Positions 45,240-57,731 are shown, counted from the stretch's first letter. The stretch is 64,000 nucleotides of DNA from Athripsodes cinereus (GCA_947579605.1 OX388313.1:26043214-26107213); one strand, 5' to 3'. The notes: generated by a model from the sequence alone, not told the origin. A program made the numbers and translations.

Positions 45240-45531
45240 CTATTCTATTCCCTCACGCCGTATCCCAAGTGGGGTAGGCAGAGAGAATGGAACGCCAATT
45301 AGATCTGTCCTTGCATACTTCTTTCGCTTCCTCTACAGTCATACAATTTCTCATGCACGCACATCGGTTTCTTTTACTCAAAACATGGCCGTCCTTGAGA
45401 ATTTGATCTACATGTTCAAGCCATGTAGTTCTCGGACGCCCGCGCTTCCTCACACCCCTCCTTTCAGCCAAGTATATCCTCTTTGTCATTCTTTCCTCTG
45501 TCATTCGTTCCACATGACCAAACCATCTCAA
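45240..45531 (-). pseudogene. LINE 'D' RT C-terminus and 3' end
   Basis: The 92-codon frame reads MRWFGHVERMTEERMTKRIY, RGRPRTTWLEHVDQIL and VEEAKEVCKDRSNWRSILSA, the typical post-RT tail of insect LINEs, ending after Thr-Ala with TGA. A GAATAGATAGATAGA tail follows. It is 5' truncated. Confidence 0.85.
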
Positions 45532-45670
45532 TTGTTAAAGTTGCTGTCTCTTTATAACTTGATGAGACTTTTTTTATGGTAGAATTTGTATTTCCGTCAT
45601 TTTGGAGATTCACTCAGATTACATTCAAAGTTATCAAACCATCTAGTATCTGTGAGTATATGTTTTGGTT

Positions 45671-45760
45671 TTGGTTAGCTGGAAGATATTGTCTCCAGGC
45701 AATAAGCTCGCCAATTGCTCATGATTTTTTTTCTCAACAAAGTGTTATCATTATTATAAT
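45671..45760 (+). repeat. element A relative
   Basis: TTAGCTGGAAGATATTGTC, GCAATAAGCTCGCC and AATTGCTCATG are an A-like series with changed bases. Confidence 0.5.
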
Positions 45761-45793
45761 GCTTGACAATCACATCTCACCATATAGACAGTT

Positions 45794-45877
45794 TTTTAAT
45801 ATTCCACTATGACTTCTTAGCATTATTTTGAGTCTTTTTAATATTCCACTATGACTTCTTAGCATTATTTTGAGTCT
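45794..45877. repeat. 42-bp tandem duplication
   Basis: Two adjacent identical units contain AATATTCCACTATGACTTC and AGCATTATTTTGAGTCT. It looks recent because no mismatch is seen. Confidence 0.9.
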
Positions 45878-46079
45878 ATTTGATTACAAGGAATTGGATA
45901 CTCCTTTGTAACTCTTTGAAGACCGCAATGCTGTGAGATTTACAAGCAGGCACTGGGTGAACACGAAATAGAGGTGGAGTTGTACCTTAGCATTGATCCA
46001 TCAAAAATTCTGAACCTTGTGAGATGTTTGGAACTGAAGAAGTTTCTGTAATTGAGTAGCACCAGGCAAAAAGTATAGA

Positions 46080-46290
46080 CTTTTATTTATTTCTCAATTA
46101 AAATTTACATATATACTAAATTGATGTTGCCCAACTAGGTAGATCCTGTACTAGGGCAAACATCTCACAAACATATCATTCATATACACAATCATAAAAA
46201 AGCATTCATCTCCTACATATGCATAATCATATTTATAGTAATCAAATACTGCACTGTAAACTGTCCATACATGAAATAACAAATATGTTA
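46080..46290 (-). repeat. dispersed repeat 'F', second copy
   Basis: It matches 23400-23690 (GATGTTGCCCAACTAGGTAG, CACAAACATATCATTCATAT). Same orientation as that copy. Confidence 0.7.
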
Positions 46291-46304
46291 TACATTTTTT
46301 GACA

Positions 46305-46365
46305 CAATTGGATGTCGGGAACTGGATTTTTTACTTACTAGAAGTGTAGATGTCAAAAATGTGTA
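46305..46365. repeat. 60-nt short repeat, copy 1
   Basis: TTTGACACAATTGGATGTCG, GGAACTGGATTTTTTACTTA and CTAGAAGTGTAGATGTCAA run in series, nearly identical to 55669-55731. The ends TTTGACA and TGTCAAA are inverted. No ORF. Confidence 0.7.
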
Positions 46366-46969
46366 GATGTCAATTTTTAAATTAACAAACCAATACTCCA
46401 TATAAAATAAAAAAACATAAGTCGTAGTACATCATGCAATTAATAAATAAAGATTTTATCATATCATTAAGAGCAGCATAAAACATTCAGGGTTAAGAAA
46501 GATTTTTAGATTGTGCAGTTATTGATATTTTTATGCAAAATGCTGCTATTTCCTTAGCATAATACAGGGAAATAATAATTAATGTTCCTATGTACTTATA
46601 GAATCACTTAGTAATAAGTACAGAGAATTTTAGTATGCGGCAAAGGTTTGCCACCTCTGCTTACTTCTACTCAACAAGCTCCTGTAACAGACTGTCAACA
46701 AAACTATTTCTGATCATAATGTCATCACAAACTGAAAAAATCTTTGTCAAGACTAGGTACACATAATTAAATCATTAATCCAATATCACAAGATTATAAT
46801 CATGATTTAGAAAAAATGGATTAAAATAATACAATGTTGTGGCTATCTTAGTTGTACGATGTATAAATAAATAAATAAATCTCTCTAAAATTTCAAATAG
46901 TAAATTAATTAAGTAAATGCATGATACATAAATAAGTCAATATGATAATATTATATAGATGATGACTTG

Positions 46970-47160
46970 GTATTTGACTGTTCTTCCGTCGGCCCGGGCG
47001 TCCCTCTTTCACAATACACCGTTCCTATGACAACGACATCAAAGCGCAGGGAATGTCGTGGTAAGAGGTGACGCGATTGGCGCAGAGACGCTCTGAATGA
47101 AGGAGGCTGGTTTCTGCCCTGTGCTCCCGAGAGGAGCGTTGAGGTCGACGAATGAATGAA
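46970..47160 (+). pseudogene. LINE 'C' 3'-end fragment
   Basis: TCTTCCGTCGGCCCGGGCG, CCTCTTTCACAATACACCG and CTGTGCTCCCGAGAGGAGCG in sense order, ending in a GAATGAATGAAA tail. Confidence 0.75.
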
Positions 47161-47785
47161 ATGGTATTTGACATACCGTAATAATCTATACAAAAAATAA
47201 TATAGAAAATGAAATCTCGAAAAGTTCGATTTAAAAATAATATTGCTGATGATGTGGTTCTGATGGCTGAAAGTAAAAATTATCTGCTGCTAATGATGTT
47301 GTGCGTGTATGAAAATGATGGACTGTGAATGAAGCCAAAGAAAACAAAAATAATAGTGTTTGAACAGGAAAATGAAAGAATAAAAGAAAGTAATGGTATT
47401 TGAAAGGGAAAATGAAAGAATAAAGTCTCAGATAAAGATTGATAATGAATTATTGGAACAAGCGAACGAATGTATTTTGTATATTTGGGTACCTACCTAG
47501 TTAATTCACGCGAAATGGAAGATGTGATAGCGATATCGAAAGAAAAAAAGTTGCTGGGATCAATGTAAACGGTGCAATCCGACGAATAGTTAATTTAATA
47601 GAATTTTCTATGTTAATTTGTTTTATTGTAAACAATGTACAGTAAAGAATAAAATAAATAAATAAAATAGTCGCGAATCGAAATATTTTACTCCCAACAC
47701 AAGTAAGACTTGGATATGTCTGAAAAGGGATGAAAGCGGTATGAATTATATTTACTGTGTCAGTATAAAATTGAAAAAAAAAACA

Positions 47786-47882
47786 CAGTATATAGTTAAC
47801 TTCCAAATGACTTTTATTAACTTCGCTTACTAGTAGGTATTCGGAGACTCTCGACTCCATCATCAGGCGATTAGTAAAAAGT
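47786..47882 (-). repeat. hammerhead-like half element
   Basis: On the - strand CTGATGA (47866-47860) is followed by U, a GGAG/CTCC hairpin with an 8-nt loop, and GAA (47842-47840), then a long tail ending ACTTCCAAATGAC inverted. It is a sister of the two-armed copy at 57826-58015. Confidence 0.5.
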
Positions 47883-47899
47883 TGTTTAGGTAGTAGAAT

Positions 47900-48480
47900 T
47901 CCGAAATAAAAAAAAATGTTTTCTTCTGCGATGTATAGGGCATTGCCAATCAAAACCTAACAAGACGAAAGACGTCTCTCTTGAGAATAAATAACATAAT
48001 AGAAGAAAACATATATTTTTTTGATTATGGTACAAATTAAATATGTAAACATTGTCTCTGAATGGAAAAAGAATTTGGTAATTTGATAATAAACTCGATT
48101 TAAGAGTAGGTAGTTGGGTACTTTATAGTAAGTATTTAACCTGAAACGATTCCTTCAGTTAGCTTTTATCAATTTCAATATTGCATAATTCTCACAATAA
48201 TAAACGGTGACTGATCGATTATCTTCTCAAAATTAATTATTTAGGTATTAAGTATGTATTCATTGTCAGATGAAAATAAAATGTCTGTACCAACGACATA
48301 CCTAAATACTTTTTATATTAATTGTTAGGTCATAGGTGAGTAGTGGATAAGTGGTAAGAAAATTTCAGAAGGCACTATTATAATACTTCAGGCGCCTGTC
48401 GCTAGATGGTTCAGCTTTTCAGTTTTCCTCTTTCATGTCGCGCATCCTTCCGGAATAAAGTGAATATATACGGAATAACA
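47900..48480. other. no gene seen
   Basis: AT-rich; chance ORFs only. A T(A)GGTAC-type AT repeat texture is common here, but nothing definable was found. Confidence 0.4.
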
Positions 48481-49410
48481 TTTATATAGTATGTATGTAT
48501 AATAATACATGTTACAGTATATATCACCTATATAACACTACGCTCTCGTTCAACACGGCCATATCAAACTCAACGTTGGCGGCAAACGTGTCTACTGTCT
48601 CTTACAACACACATAATTTATATAAAACAACCTTCATACTAACTCACTTCAAAATAAAACATTTCAATTCTCCTCGATATAATTTACAAACAAAAAGCTT
48701 TTAATAAAAAAAAGTGTTCGGTATAACAATTTAAAATAATTTTAAAAGAAAACATTCCACGATTATTTGACACATTTATTATTCCTTGATAGTTGAGTGT
48801 TTGGTGAAATTTCCCGCGAAAATTTTTGTAAACATAAATACGCTATTCACATTTTCCGCGCTGTCCGTTGTCTGTTGGGGAAACATAATAAAAGTAATAA
48901 TTATCCAAAGACTCCAGTGAGAGTGTATGAATATTGTGTGGTGCTGATTATATTATATATTATGTATATAGCGAGTGGCTCGTCATGTAGCACAGTGGAT
49001 GGAGTGTGAATAATTAATATGTAGGTACAGAGAGAAGGATCATACTTTTTATTCCACTCAGTGTCAGTCTCAGAGAAGTGTATTGAGTTCTGAATAAATA
49101 ATTCTATTAAAAGATAATCCCACCTAACAAGTGAATCCGTTGATGTGGAAGAATAATAACACTCTCCTTATAGTCTGTATTATTAGACAGTAGGGAGATA
49201 TTCCTGTACACGTACATATTGTACTCATCATCCAGTTAATTATTGTGACACAAAATCATTTTAATTTAGCCTTGCATCTGGAAAATGTGTCGATTATTTT
49301 AAATCTCGCTAACGACATCAAAGGAAAATCTGAGTATGTGAACATTCCATCAGTGTTGTAGGTATTATCCCCGCCGGCCGCGATATTATACCTACCTAAT
49401 ATTATTTCAG
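48481..49410 (+). promoter_or_regulatory. likely promoter and 5' UTR of the membrane-protein gene
   Basis: The coding exon at 49411 is preceded by the acceptor-like TATTATTTCAG, so a non-coding first exon should lie upstream, probably here. A TCAGTC initiator-like word occurs near 49065. No exon boundaries can be fixed. Confidence 0.3.
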
Positions 49411-49800
49411 TAAAAATGCCGTCTCCGATGAAAGAAGTTGTCGTTATCGGCTCCAGAGGTAACAGCATCGCAGAAACTAATAATAAAAATGAACAAATGC
49501 AGTGGAAAAATTCAGGGAACAATGGATACTTGTGCTCTCCTCAAGATAACGGAGGAAGTGACGACTCCACAGGTGTGCTTCTGGATGATCTGAATGCTCC
49601 CAGAAGTACGGTGGTTCACTTTGGTCCTGGATCCAAGACTCACACAGTTCTTACAGACGATGGTCCGCAGAGCATATGTGGCAAATATCAGACGAGGTTC
49701 TGGATCGTCTCGGCTCTTGTATTGTTTATAATCACCATCGTTCTGGCCAGCATCCTCTTGCAGTTGACAACACAAAGATGTCAGTCCAGTTCTGAGAATG
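49411..49800 (+). CDS. first coding exon of a type II membrane protein, unidentified
   Basis: ATG at 49416 follows acceptor TTTCAG; the exon ends TCTGAGAATG before donor GTAAGA at 49801. It encodes 128 codons. Residues 1-94 are polar, with Asn/Ser/Asp-rich stretches and DDLNAPRSTVVHFGPGS. Residues 95-118 (FWIVSALVLFIITIVLASIL) form a single membrane helix preceded by basic residues and no signal peptide, so N-in, C-out topology is expected. The exon stops just after the helix and one Cys. This layout suits an M13 (neprilysin-like) or other type II ectoenzyme, but no catalytic part is visible, so the family is open. Later exons are not recognisable before 64000. Confidence 0.75.
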
Positions 49801-49820
49801 GTAAGACAAAAAACAATTAA

Positions 49821-51060
49821 TTTAAAAGTATCATCGTGTTTGTACGTATTTATGACGATGTCTGATCAATATAAATACTTTTTAATGTATCACTTGATTT
49901 TGATTTGATGTGATTGACCTATTTGTGTCATCGCACTACAGATCTTATTATATTGATAATAATTGTTGTGAGTGCAACTTGTTGTCAATATTAATATCCA
50001 CTAGGTATATATTGTATGTCATGCAGTGAGCTTCACATCACTTCACATAATATTCTCTCTTATTAGTTATACAGAAGTCACAATATAATATTTTATTATC
50101 TCTACCAAAGTATTGATGTATTGTAAGCTCACTGATGACTGTACATTTCACCAAATTATATTATGACAGAATGTCATATCGTTATTGTAATTATGAACAG
50201 GATGGCGAAGAGTAATAAAAAAGTTTTATAGAATTAATCATATAATTTTATTTGTCGCAATACTCGTAAAATAATTTAGCATTGGCTATTATTCGTCAAA
50301 GTTATAATATATTTGAGCTTTAATAGATGCTTACTCCCTTGCTGTTAACCAACCATCTAACTTAAGGATCGTCTTAAAATGTTTTTAGCGATTGACAAAA
50401 CCTTTTACTCCTAAATGTTTTTACTTCTTTATTTAAGTAATACTTACGAACTTATGATTACACTATTTTAATGAATTGATTTTAACGCATATCAAAATTA
50501 AGGAATTATTATGCCTACTTATCAATCTAATTTAAATGAGAAGGAGTGGGTACGTAGATAATTAAATAACTCTCTAAAATTTGAAGCACATGTAAAAATA
50601 TCTGAATAATATAGAAAGCTATTTGGGTAATTCAGATTTATTAAATTAATAATTTTTGTAATAATGTTTTCAATATCCGCAACAAATTGATTTCTCGAAT
50701 AGCAAAGTTTGAAACTTGCGGTTCTCGAAAGTTTAGCAATATTTAATAATTACAAATTTACTTATCTTAAAATTTATAATATACATTCGGATGATTGTAA
50801 GTGTGAAAGTATATTATAATTATTATGAAGGGTTTTGGAAAATTATAATAAGAGTTAGATAAAGAACATTATAGGACATAGACTAAATAATTTTATACCT
50901 TCTACTTGGAGATGAAAATATCGTTCGACTTTTTACACAACATACTTGTGCTATTTATCAATGATCTTTATTTCTTGGTAAATCGGTTTAACAGAAATGG
51001 TCGATTCGCCCTTACAGAATAGTGGTACTTCCGATATCGTGATTATATTTCGTATTATAG
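49821..51060. other. probable intron sequence, nothing named
   Basis: AT-rich, no coding-like stretch and no repeat family member that I could recognise. Confidence 0.4.
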
Positions 51061-51271
51061 GGCGGCCGGTGTGGTGTGGAGGTAACGCTATTGCCTTTGA
51101 GTCACGAGGTCCCGGGTTCGATTCCCGGCCAGGGCAAAGTGAAGAATGACCTTTTTCAAATTGTCCTGGGTCTGGGTGTTACATGTATATGTGTTTAGTA
51201 TATTGTATATATGTGTATCGTCGTGTTGGTACCCATAATTTTTTCAATTTTATCCTATTAAATGTCAACAA

Positions 51272-51311
<40 letters not shown>

Positions 51312-51590
51312 ATTTATGTGTTTTTATTGTTTCTGATTCGCATTGCATTGTGTCACACAAAATTGGTTCTCTGTTTACTGTTGATTATTTGGTTTCTTAA
51401 TTTTAATGTTCTAGTATTTTGTGATATTTGTCACTGTTTAATTTGTAAGTATTTGTATATGTGTATTTTTAACATGTAATAGGCTTATGCCGTGAGTTTA
51501 TGTAAAATAAAAATAAAATAAAATAAAAATAATACAAGTTTCATCTTAGTTTGGGACTAGCTCGATCTGTGTGAATTGTCTATGCATGTT
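51061..51590 (+). mobile_element. tRNA-derived SINE, full head
   Basis: GGCCGGTGTGGTGTGGAGGT, AACGCTATTGCCTTTGAGTC and CCCGGGTTCGATTCCCGGCC form a tRNA-like head with A and B boxes. The body shares GTCCTGGGTCTGGGTGTTAC and the GACTAGCTCGATCTGTGTG segment with 21029-21320. A (TA)n run and an AAATAAAATAAAA tract lie inside. Confidence 0.8.
51271..51306. repeat. (TA)n microsatellite
   Basis: Uninterrupted TA dinucleotides, about 18 units, inside the SINE body. Confidence 0.95.
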
Positions 51591-51865
51591 ATGTTATATT
51601 GTATGATATAAATATACATATTATATGGCAAAAATCATATTTCACCTGTGCCCGTGTTGTAGGCATAAGAATTTATTACATATACATACTACAAGCTTTA
51701 ATCTCGGATTTGCTCAAGGAATTAATAATAATCAAATCTTGTCAATGTTGTCGGCCGACGGTACTTGGTGGATGTTCATGTTAAATTATTAAAAATAAAA
51801 CACTTATTTTACGTACTTCCACAGCGATTTTGTTGATCAAGAGCTTCCGTGACAATAAAAAAGAA

Positions 51866-51990
51866 GACATTCAGGATGGGTGGCATGCCTCACCGCTGAA
51901 TAGTAGATGTTGATTGTCATATACGTGAGGTTTTACGAACACCTGCTTTTTACGGAACACCCAAAAAGTTACGGAAAAGAGTTAGAGACA
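51866..51990 (+). repeat. repeat B fragment
   Basis: GACATTCAGGATGGGTGGC, GCCTCACCGCTGAAT, ACGAACACCTGCTTTTTACG and GTTACGGAAAAGAGT are in B order. Confidence 0.7.
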
Positions 51991-51999
51991 TTCTTTTTT

Positions 52000-52650
52000 T
52001 TTTCAGAAATATAAAATTTAACTAATACAAAATCTATTAGCTTTTAAACTCACGTTATTTCAAATCTAAATAATTATACATATATATTCTTAAAATAATT
52101 ATAACAAATAGAATTTACTAGCTGCCTCGCTAGACTTACGACTGTTCTAAGGCAGTATCCCAAAGGGTAAAAGTTAATAACAATCTTTCAATAAACGCGA
52201 TTACTACCTAATGTCGAATTTTATTACCCTTAAACGTGACTTTTTATAGAGAGTTGACATAATATTATTTTTCATCTTTGATATTATTATCTAAAAAAGT
52301 TGTTCATAGACAATGTGTGACTATAAACGTGCATGCATACCTATTTAAGAGCCGACTTAATCAATATAATTTAATGTATACCTACCTTCTTATATCGATA
52401 TAACCAAAATCTAGTATATTACATAATCTAGGGATTATGTCGGATACGGCGACAGAACTTTACGTTGTTTTTTGCTCCTTCGAATTTATTTTGTTTTTGA
52501 ATTAATTGTCGAGAAACACTGCTAACTTATACTTTTATCGATCGCGCATCTGTTAATCATAATGTTTTGTTAAATCAATGCATGGATGTGTTCGGATTTT
52601 GTTTAATGTTTTCTTCTGGGATCGCATTGGCCTTCAGCTGTAATGATCCT
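52000..52650. other. no gene seen
   Basis: AT-rich probable intron with no family recognised. Confidence 0.4.
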
Positions 52651-52659
52651 TGTAAGAAT

Positions 52660-53032
52660 CGTCTTATTGTCAGTAATAATAATAATAATATAAAATTCTT
52701 GTGTCACGGTGTTTGTTATCATACTCCTCCGAAACGGCTGGACCGATTTTGATGAAATTTTGTGTGCTTATCGGGTAGGTTTGAGAATCGGCCAACATCT
52801 ATTTTTCATACCCCTAAAAGTTAAGAATTTTAATTTTTTGGACAATTTAAAAAAAAAATATGGTGAGGCATTAAAAAATACATACAGCCCTAAATTTTCA
52901 CCTTTTTTCCATCAACCCCTATTTTTAATAGCGATATTAGTAATTCAATCATTTTCAACTCCGGTCGATATAATAATGTACATGGCAAATAAATAATGTA
53001 TGTGGCAAAACAATGTTTGCCGGGTCAGCTAG
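52660..53032 (+). mobile_element. Helitron-like non-autonomous element (Lep1-type words)
   Basis: CTCCGAAACGGCTGGACCGA, TTTTGATGAAATTT and a GCCGGGTCAGCTAGT end (to 53032) resemble the non-autonomous Helitrons common in moths and butterflies. The 3' end has the CTAG-type terminus. The 5' edge is approximate. Recognition is from memory of this family. Confidence 0.6.
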
Positions 53033-53285
53033 TATATTAAAATTTTACGAGAGCCACGCGTCTCCTATAAACCAACTGCATCACCACTCAAACCGCGGCT
53101 TTCAATGTTCAGCTAGATCCAAACGATGATAATGCCTTTTTTCGGGGAATTATAAAAGAAACGAGTAGTTACATAATTTTATGAGATTTGGCATTGCATA
53201 TCCATAAAGTGCACATCTACAAATCATTGCACAGAGACTTTTTTTAATGTATCTGAGTTGGAATAATCGGTTAGATTATGATAGG

Positions 53286-53860
53286 TACTGGAAGAGATAG
53301 CGCCTCTGTGATGAACTCGCTTCCTGTATATTGATTGTATTTTATTTGAACATGTATCTTCTTTGGAATTATTTGAAATCAATGTACCTACATTGAAGAG
53401 AGACCCACCTCACACCCGGATATCTCAAAAGTCGTTAACTCTTACTTATCAAACTAAAATTGTCCTCACGGTCGTGGGAATCTTTTACCCTACTACTCTC
53501 TTCAATGTCCCTTTGGATGAAATGGAGCGTGTGACTGTGGTGCAGCACAGACCATGCCACACTTGGAGTCTCCATTGTGCCCTGTCACATGCACTATGGA
53601 GGATATTTTTGAGGCGTCTCCATGTGCTGTGTGTTTTCGACAGTACTGGAGATCAGTATGATTGGTTTTTTCTGGGTTTCGATACGATAAATTAATATTA
53701 AATGTGAAGTGGGTAAATTTATCAAGAAAATAATACATATACATAATTAAGAGAATAACATTAAATAGGACAAGAATAATACTGTGGTTTTCTAAATAAT
53801 TAAAATAACATACCTGTAATCAATCAATGTACAGTAAAGAATAAATAAAATAATAAATAG
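53286..53860 (+). repeat. element A pieces around an unknown segment
   Basis: 53286-53395 is an A copy (GGAAGAGATAGCGCC, GAAATCAATGTACC). 53818-53860 repeats an A tail (GTAATCAATCAATGTACAGT, AATAAAT). Between them, 53400-53815 is unusually G+C-rich and carries a 110-codon chance-like ORF without recognised homology. It may be an insertion or a longer chimeric repeat. Confidence 0.5.
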
Positions 53861-53869
53861 GTACATACA

Positions 53870-55668
53870 CTCAAACCATGTTGTGAAGATGGAATCGATT
53901 TTTCCTTTGAGTTTGTAGTCTATACAATTTAGGTTGATGGATTAAATGTGTACGAGAGGTTACTAGAATAAATCCCAGCTTTATTTGAATGGACGATATT
54001 TAAATTCATTTCCAAAGTCAATATTGGTTATGTAAATAAACGAAAGTCAATATATCCAAACGCTAGAAATTTATTGGTATAATAATATGTCAGTGGCATG
54101 CCTTTTATATATGCAAAAAAGAACTGCATTACTGTGGAATAAAAGTTACGTATTGTATGTAACGTTATACAAAAACTATGAGATTATGAAATATCTCACA
54201 TTCCCTTGCTAGATTCAAAATTGGCTGATGGGATGATAGAAATTTAAAAAGCTGTGAGGTTTCTAGAATAATTTCCCAACCAAACTGTAAAAATAATTAA
54301 AAAATATTATGATTGCGTGATCGATATAAAAAAGTCCAGTTACGTCACTGGTATGTGTAGATACATAGGGTAAAAGACAAAAAATGGGAAGGACCTATTT
54401 TTTCTTTAATCCTTGGGGTATTTTTGACCGTGTTCAACAAGAAATAACAAATCTTATAGGAAACTTTCGTCACACAAAACGACGCAAGTCTGAAAAGTTT
54501 CTAACACCAAAAGTTGAAAATTTAGATTTATAAATTGATTTATTATATGAATTAACTATGACGAGATTTCAGTGTTTGTTCACAAAAATGAAAAATGAAA
54601 TTTTGGTTTTTAAAGATAATACCAAGTAATTGTTGGCTTTCACGGTTTTGTCCGTCTTGCTTCTCTATAACGTTTCAGTTTGCTCGACTGGGTCATTACC
54701 AAAATGTATTTTTTGGCCAGAATGATCCAAACAGTAGGGCGATAATCAAAAAGAAAGATGGCATGATGTAATTACGAGATCAAAACCTAATAATTAGTTC
54801 GTTTTTATGTTTTATAATTATAAGATAATTTAGAACCTTTTTTATCTATCTACGCGTGTATATTTACATGTAAAGAATTTTCTCATTCTCAAAGGAAATA
54901 AACTTATCTTTCCTGATATAACATTCGGGTACAAAGAGAAGATTCAGATCCATCTCCTCAACCTTCCGTGAAATGGTCGCGCGGGACAAATAAAAGTAAA
55001 TTCTCTAAAATACGAAGGACCAAGGGCGTATTTAAAAGGGGACGGCTGCCCCTATAGAAGTTCCAAAGTAGTACGAGTACTTATACAATGTAGGCAAAGT
55101 ACGGTAAAATAGTATTGACTCGGACATCTTTACTCCTTTTAGAAGTCAAATAAAACAACACCTTGGAAATCGCTGAGGGATTTCCACGTCTGTTTACCAG
55201 TTCAAACTGTGCTTGAATGCCCCTCTAGAAAAAAAAAACTAGGATCACCCCTGGGAAGGACGAGAAAATATTATTGTGTTTTGTTAAGATTTTCCACATG
55301 CGTGGTTACTACTCGACTCGGTTATAATATTATGTATATTTATTTTTTCAAGGGCAACAATGTCTGATGCTATGTACCGCCTGGGAATAAATTTATTTTC
55401 TTTATTACGCATAACATTGAACGGAAAATCTCAATTCATTTAAAATGCCGCCACAAGAGGGGATAGTAGATTTGATCGCTACGGCTTGATAGTTTTAGAC
55501 GAAAGGAAAACTATCCTACATGCCTACATTCCAATTTATAATACAGTAGTCTCTGAATAGCTGCAGATCCAACTGTTGTGTTTCACATAGTGATACTATA
55601 CAGTTTAAAATGCAACCCAAAGTTGTATATTTGTGAAAATTATGTCTCACAAAATTTGTTATGATTTT
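53870..55668. other. no gene seen
   Basis: No coding-like stretch or repeat family recognised. The sequence near 54950-55250 is less AT-rich but has no open frame worth calling. Confidence 0.4.
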
Positions 55669-55731
55669 TTTGACACAATTGGATGTCGGGAACTGGATTT
55701 TTTTACTTACTAGAAGTGTAGATGTCAAACA
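55669..55731. repeat. 60-nt short repeat, copy 2
   Basis: Nearly identical to 46305-46365, with one extra T in the T-run and the same TTTGACA..TGTCAAA ends. Confidence 0.7.
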
Positions 55732-56003
55732 TATTTTGAACTACTCCAGATTTATCATCCCAACTGATCACAGCACAGAGTTATTCAGGTCATTATCAAT
55801 CGCGTGAACGAAACGTCAGTTTATACAATTATGGAATTCTACTTATTGTGTACCAGTACTATAAAAAAATTATAGACTAGAGTTAGGTACCTGATCTACA
55901 ACAATTGATTCCAATCACCTGGAATTCTGGGATCTTTTCAAGGAACTGGGAGCTTGTTAGGCGTTAGTACGGTGTTATCAAAGACGTAGGTATTATACAA
56001 CAT

Positions 56004-56330
56004 ACACTATCATCATCATCACCATCGCCCTCAACGCTCCTCTCGGGAGCACAGGGCAGAAACCAGCCTCTGATATCGTTGTCATAGGAACGGTGTATTG
56101 TGAAAGAGGGACGCCCGGGCCGACGGAACCCCTGCGGACGGAAGAACAGTGCTCTTTTTGGCCAACTATCATTAGGCATTCTCAAAACATGTCCCAGCCA
56201 GGACCATCGTCTCTCCTGTATTACGGAGATTACAGGTCTCTGCTGGGTGCGCCGGCGCACAGCATCATTTGTAACATGTTCATACCATTTGACATCCAAA
56301 ATCCTTCTAAGACACTTGTTTTCAAAGCTT
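56004..56330 (-). pseudogene. LINE 'C' RT C-terminal fragment and 3' end
   Basis: The - strand frame reads LDVKWYEHVTNDAVRRRTQQ, WSWLGHVLRM, RALFFRPQGFRRPGRPS, the post-RT tail of an insect LINE, and runs out to CCCGAGAGGAGCGTTGAGG and a (GAT)n tract. It is the best preserved of the C copies. Confidence 0.8.
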
Positions 56331-56339
56331 AGTATCTTC

Positions 56340-57230
56340 CACTATCATAACGACATATTATTACTGGGTGTCACTTATGTCGACTATGAAAAATGGGTAG
56401 GTAACTTAATATTGTAACTTAAATAGTCACAATAATAATCACTTAAAACGCCAAAATAACCAGACATGGCCAAAAAAACGCCTTCCCATACAGCGATATC
56501 AATTTACTTACTCTAACAATGGGTAGGTACTTAGGTAAATTTCATGTGTTTCAGAGACATCGTATCTAGTTATATTATTAAATTTAAATAAATACCGAAA
56601 GTCTTGGATATTTAACAAAAATAAAGCAATATTAGACGTAGCCCTTCACACTCTGACCCACACGATTTGGTTTGTTAAATAAAAATAAAAAATACGTAAG
56701 CATCGTGTTTAAAACATAACATTTAACACATTCAATTCGGCAGGGATAAAATTTACTACCCGTCTTGGTTGTCTTATTTTCATTACAGACAGAAGACGAC
56801 CTATTTTACTCTACTAGCTACCCTGCTTGTAAGAGATGTCGTGATGGTATAATTCCAGATTGACTGGAAAAAAATGATTTTGTCCACCTGCATCAGCGAA
56901 AAAGTTAGTTATATTTATTATAGCTAGTATTGAAAGTATGATTGTGTCTTAATCGTTGACATAAAATCCCGGATTTATTCTAAAAAAAGTGTGTAGATAT
57001 TTTCTAGAATTATTCATTAATCCAATTCTGAGAAAAAAGTTCAAATACAAAAACAATAGAAGGGACAATTTCTGAATAAAATCTAAATTAGTATCTATCA
57101 TCGAATATCGATGGAAAATATTAAAAGAACCAAGTCGTAGTCAGTTACTCAGAATATTATTTGTTATTTGAAACATGCCTTATTTTATTTTATTGTTATT
57201 AATTAATAATAATACATTCATTCATACCAT
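56340..57230. other. no gene seen
   Basis: AT-rich, no recognised family. A trace of a B-like CTACAAGTGGGGTAGCC word occurs at 57242-57258. Confidence 0.4.
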
Positions 57231-57556
57231 CACTGCATTCTCTACAAGTGGGGTAGCCTAGGAACTAACTGGGATATCATATCGTTGAATTGATGTCTTA
57301 TTCGTGATCTGAGCCCTTAGACAAACACAAACACGCACTTGGCGATCGACTACAAACGAATTTTCGCCTATAACTGCAACAATAACGCATAATTATATGG
57401 AACATGTAGGTAGATTGTCGAAAAGTTCGCCAGTAGTCGATCGCTAAGTACGGTTTGTCTACGGGTTCAGGTTGTTGTTTGTCGGATAGGCCATGCCTAG
57501 TTGACGTTTCGGCGTACATGCTGGCGCCATCATCCATACCCTGAACAAAACCAGTG

Positions 57557-57731
57557 GGTCTAGTCAAAACACATTTTAGCGTTACGTTTTCGTTCAAATG
57601 TAGACGGCGTTGCTAAAACTTGTCAATTTTCGTAGCTACTCGTGTATTTTAGCTACGAAAATTGACGCGTTCTCGCAACGTCGTCAACGTTCGAACGAAA
57701 ACGAAACGCTCAAATGTGTTTTGACTAGACC
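57557..57731. mobile_element. foldback MITE, GGTCTAGTCAAAACACA ends
   Basis: Inverted arms of about 80 nt: GGTCTAGTCAAAACACATTT, AGCGTTACGTTTTCGTTC and a centre pair GTCAATTTTCGTAGCTA / TAGCTACGAAAATTGAC. A long stable hairpin. No target duplication was found. Confidence 0.8.

Noticed and set aside
48495..48704. 69-codon ORF upstream of the membrane-protein exon
   Set aside because: Threonine/asparagine-rich chance frame without homology or splice signals.
57298..57597. 99-codon - strand ORF
   Set aside because: It runs into one arm of the foldback MITE at 57557 and has no recognised domain.
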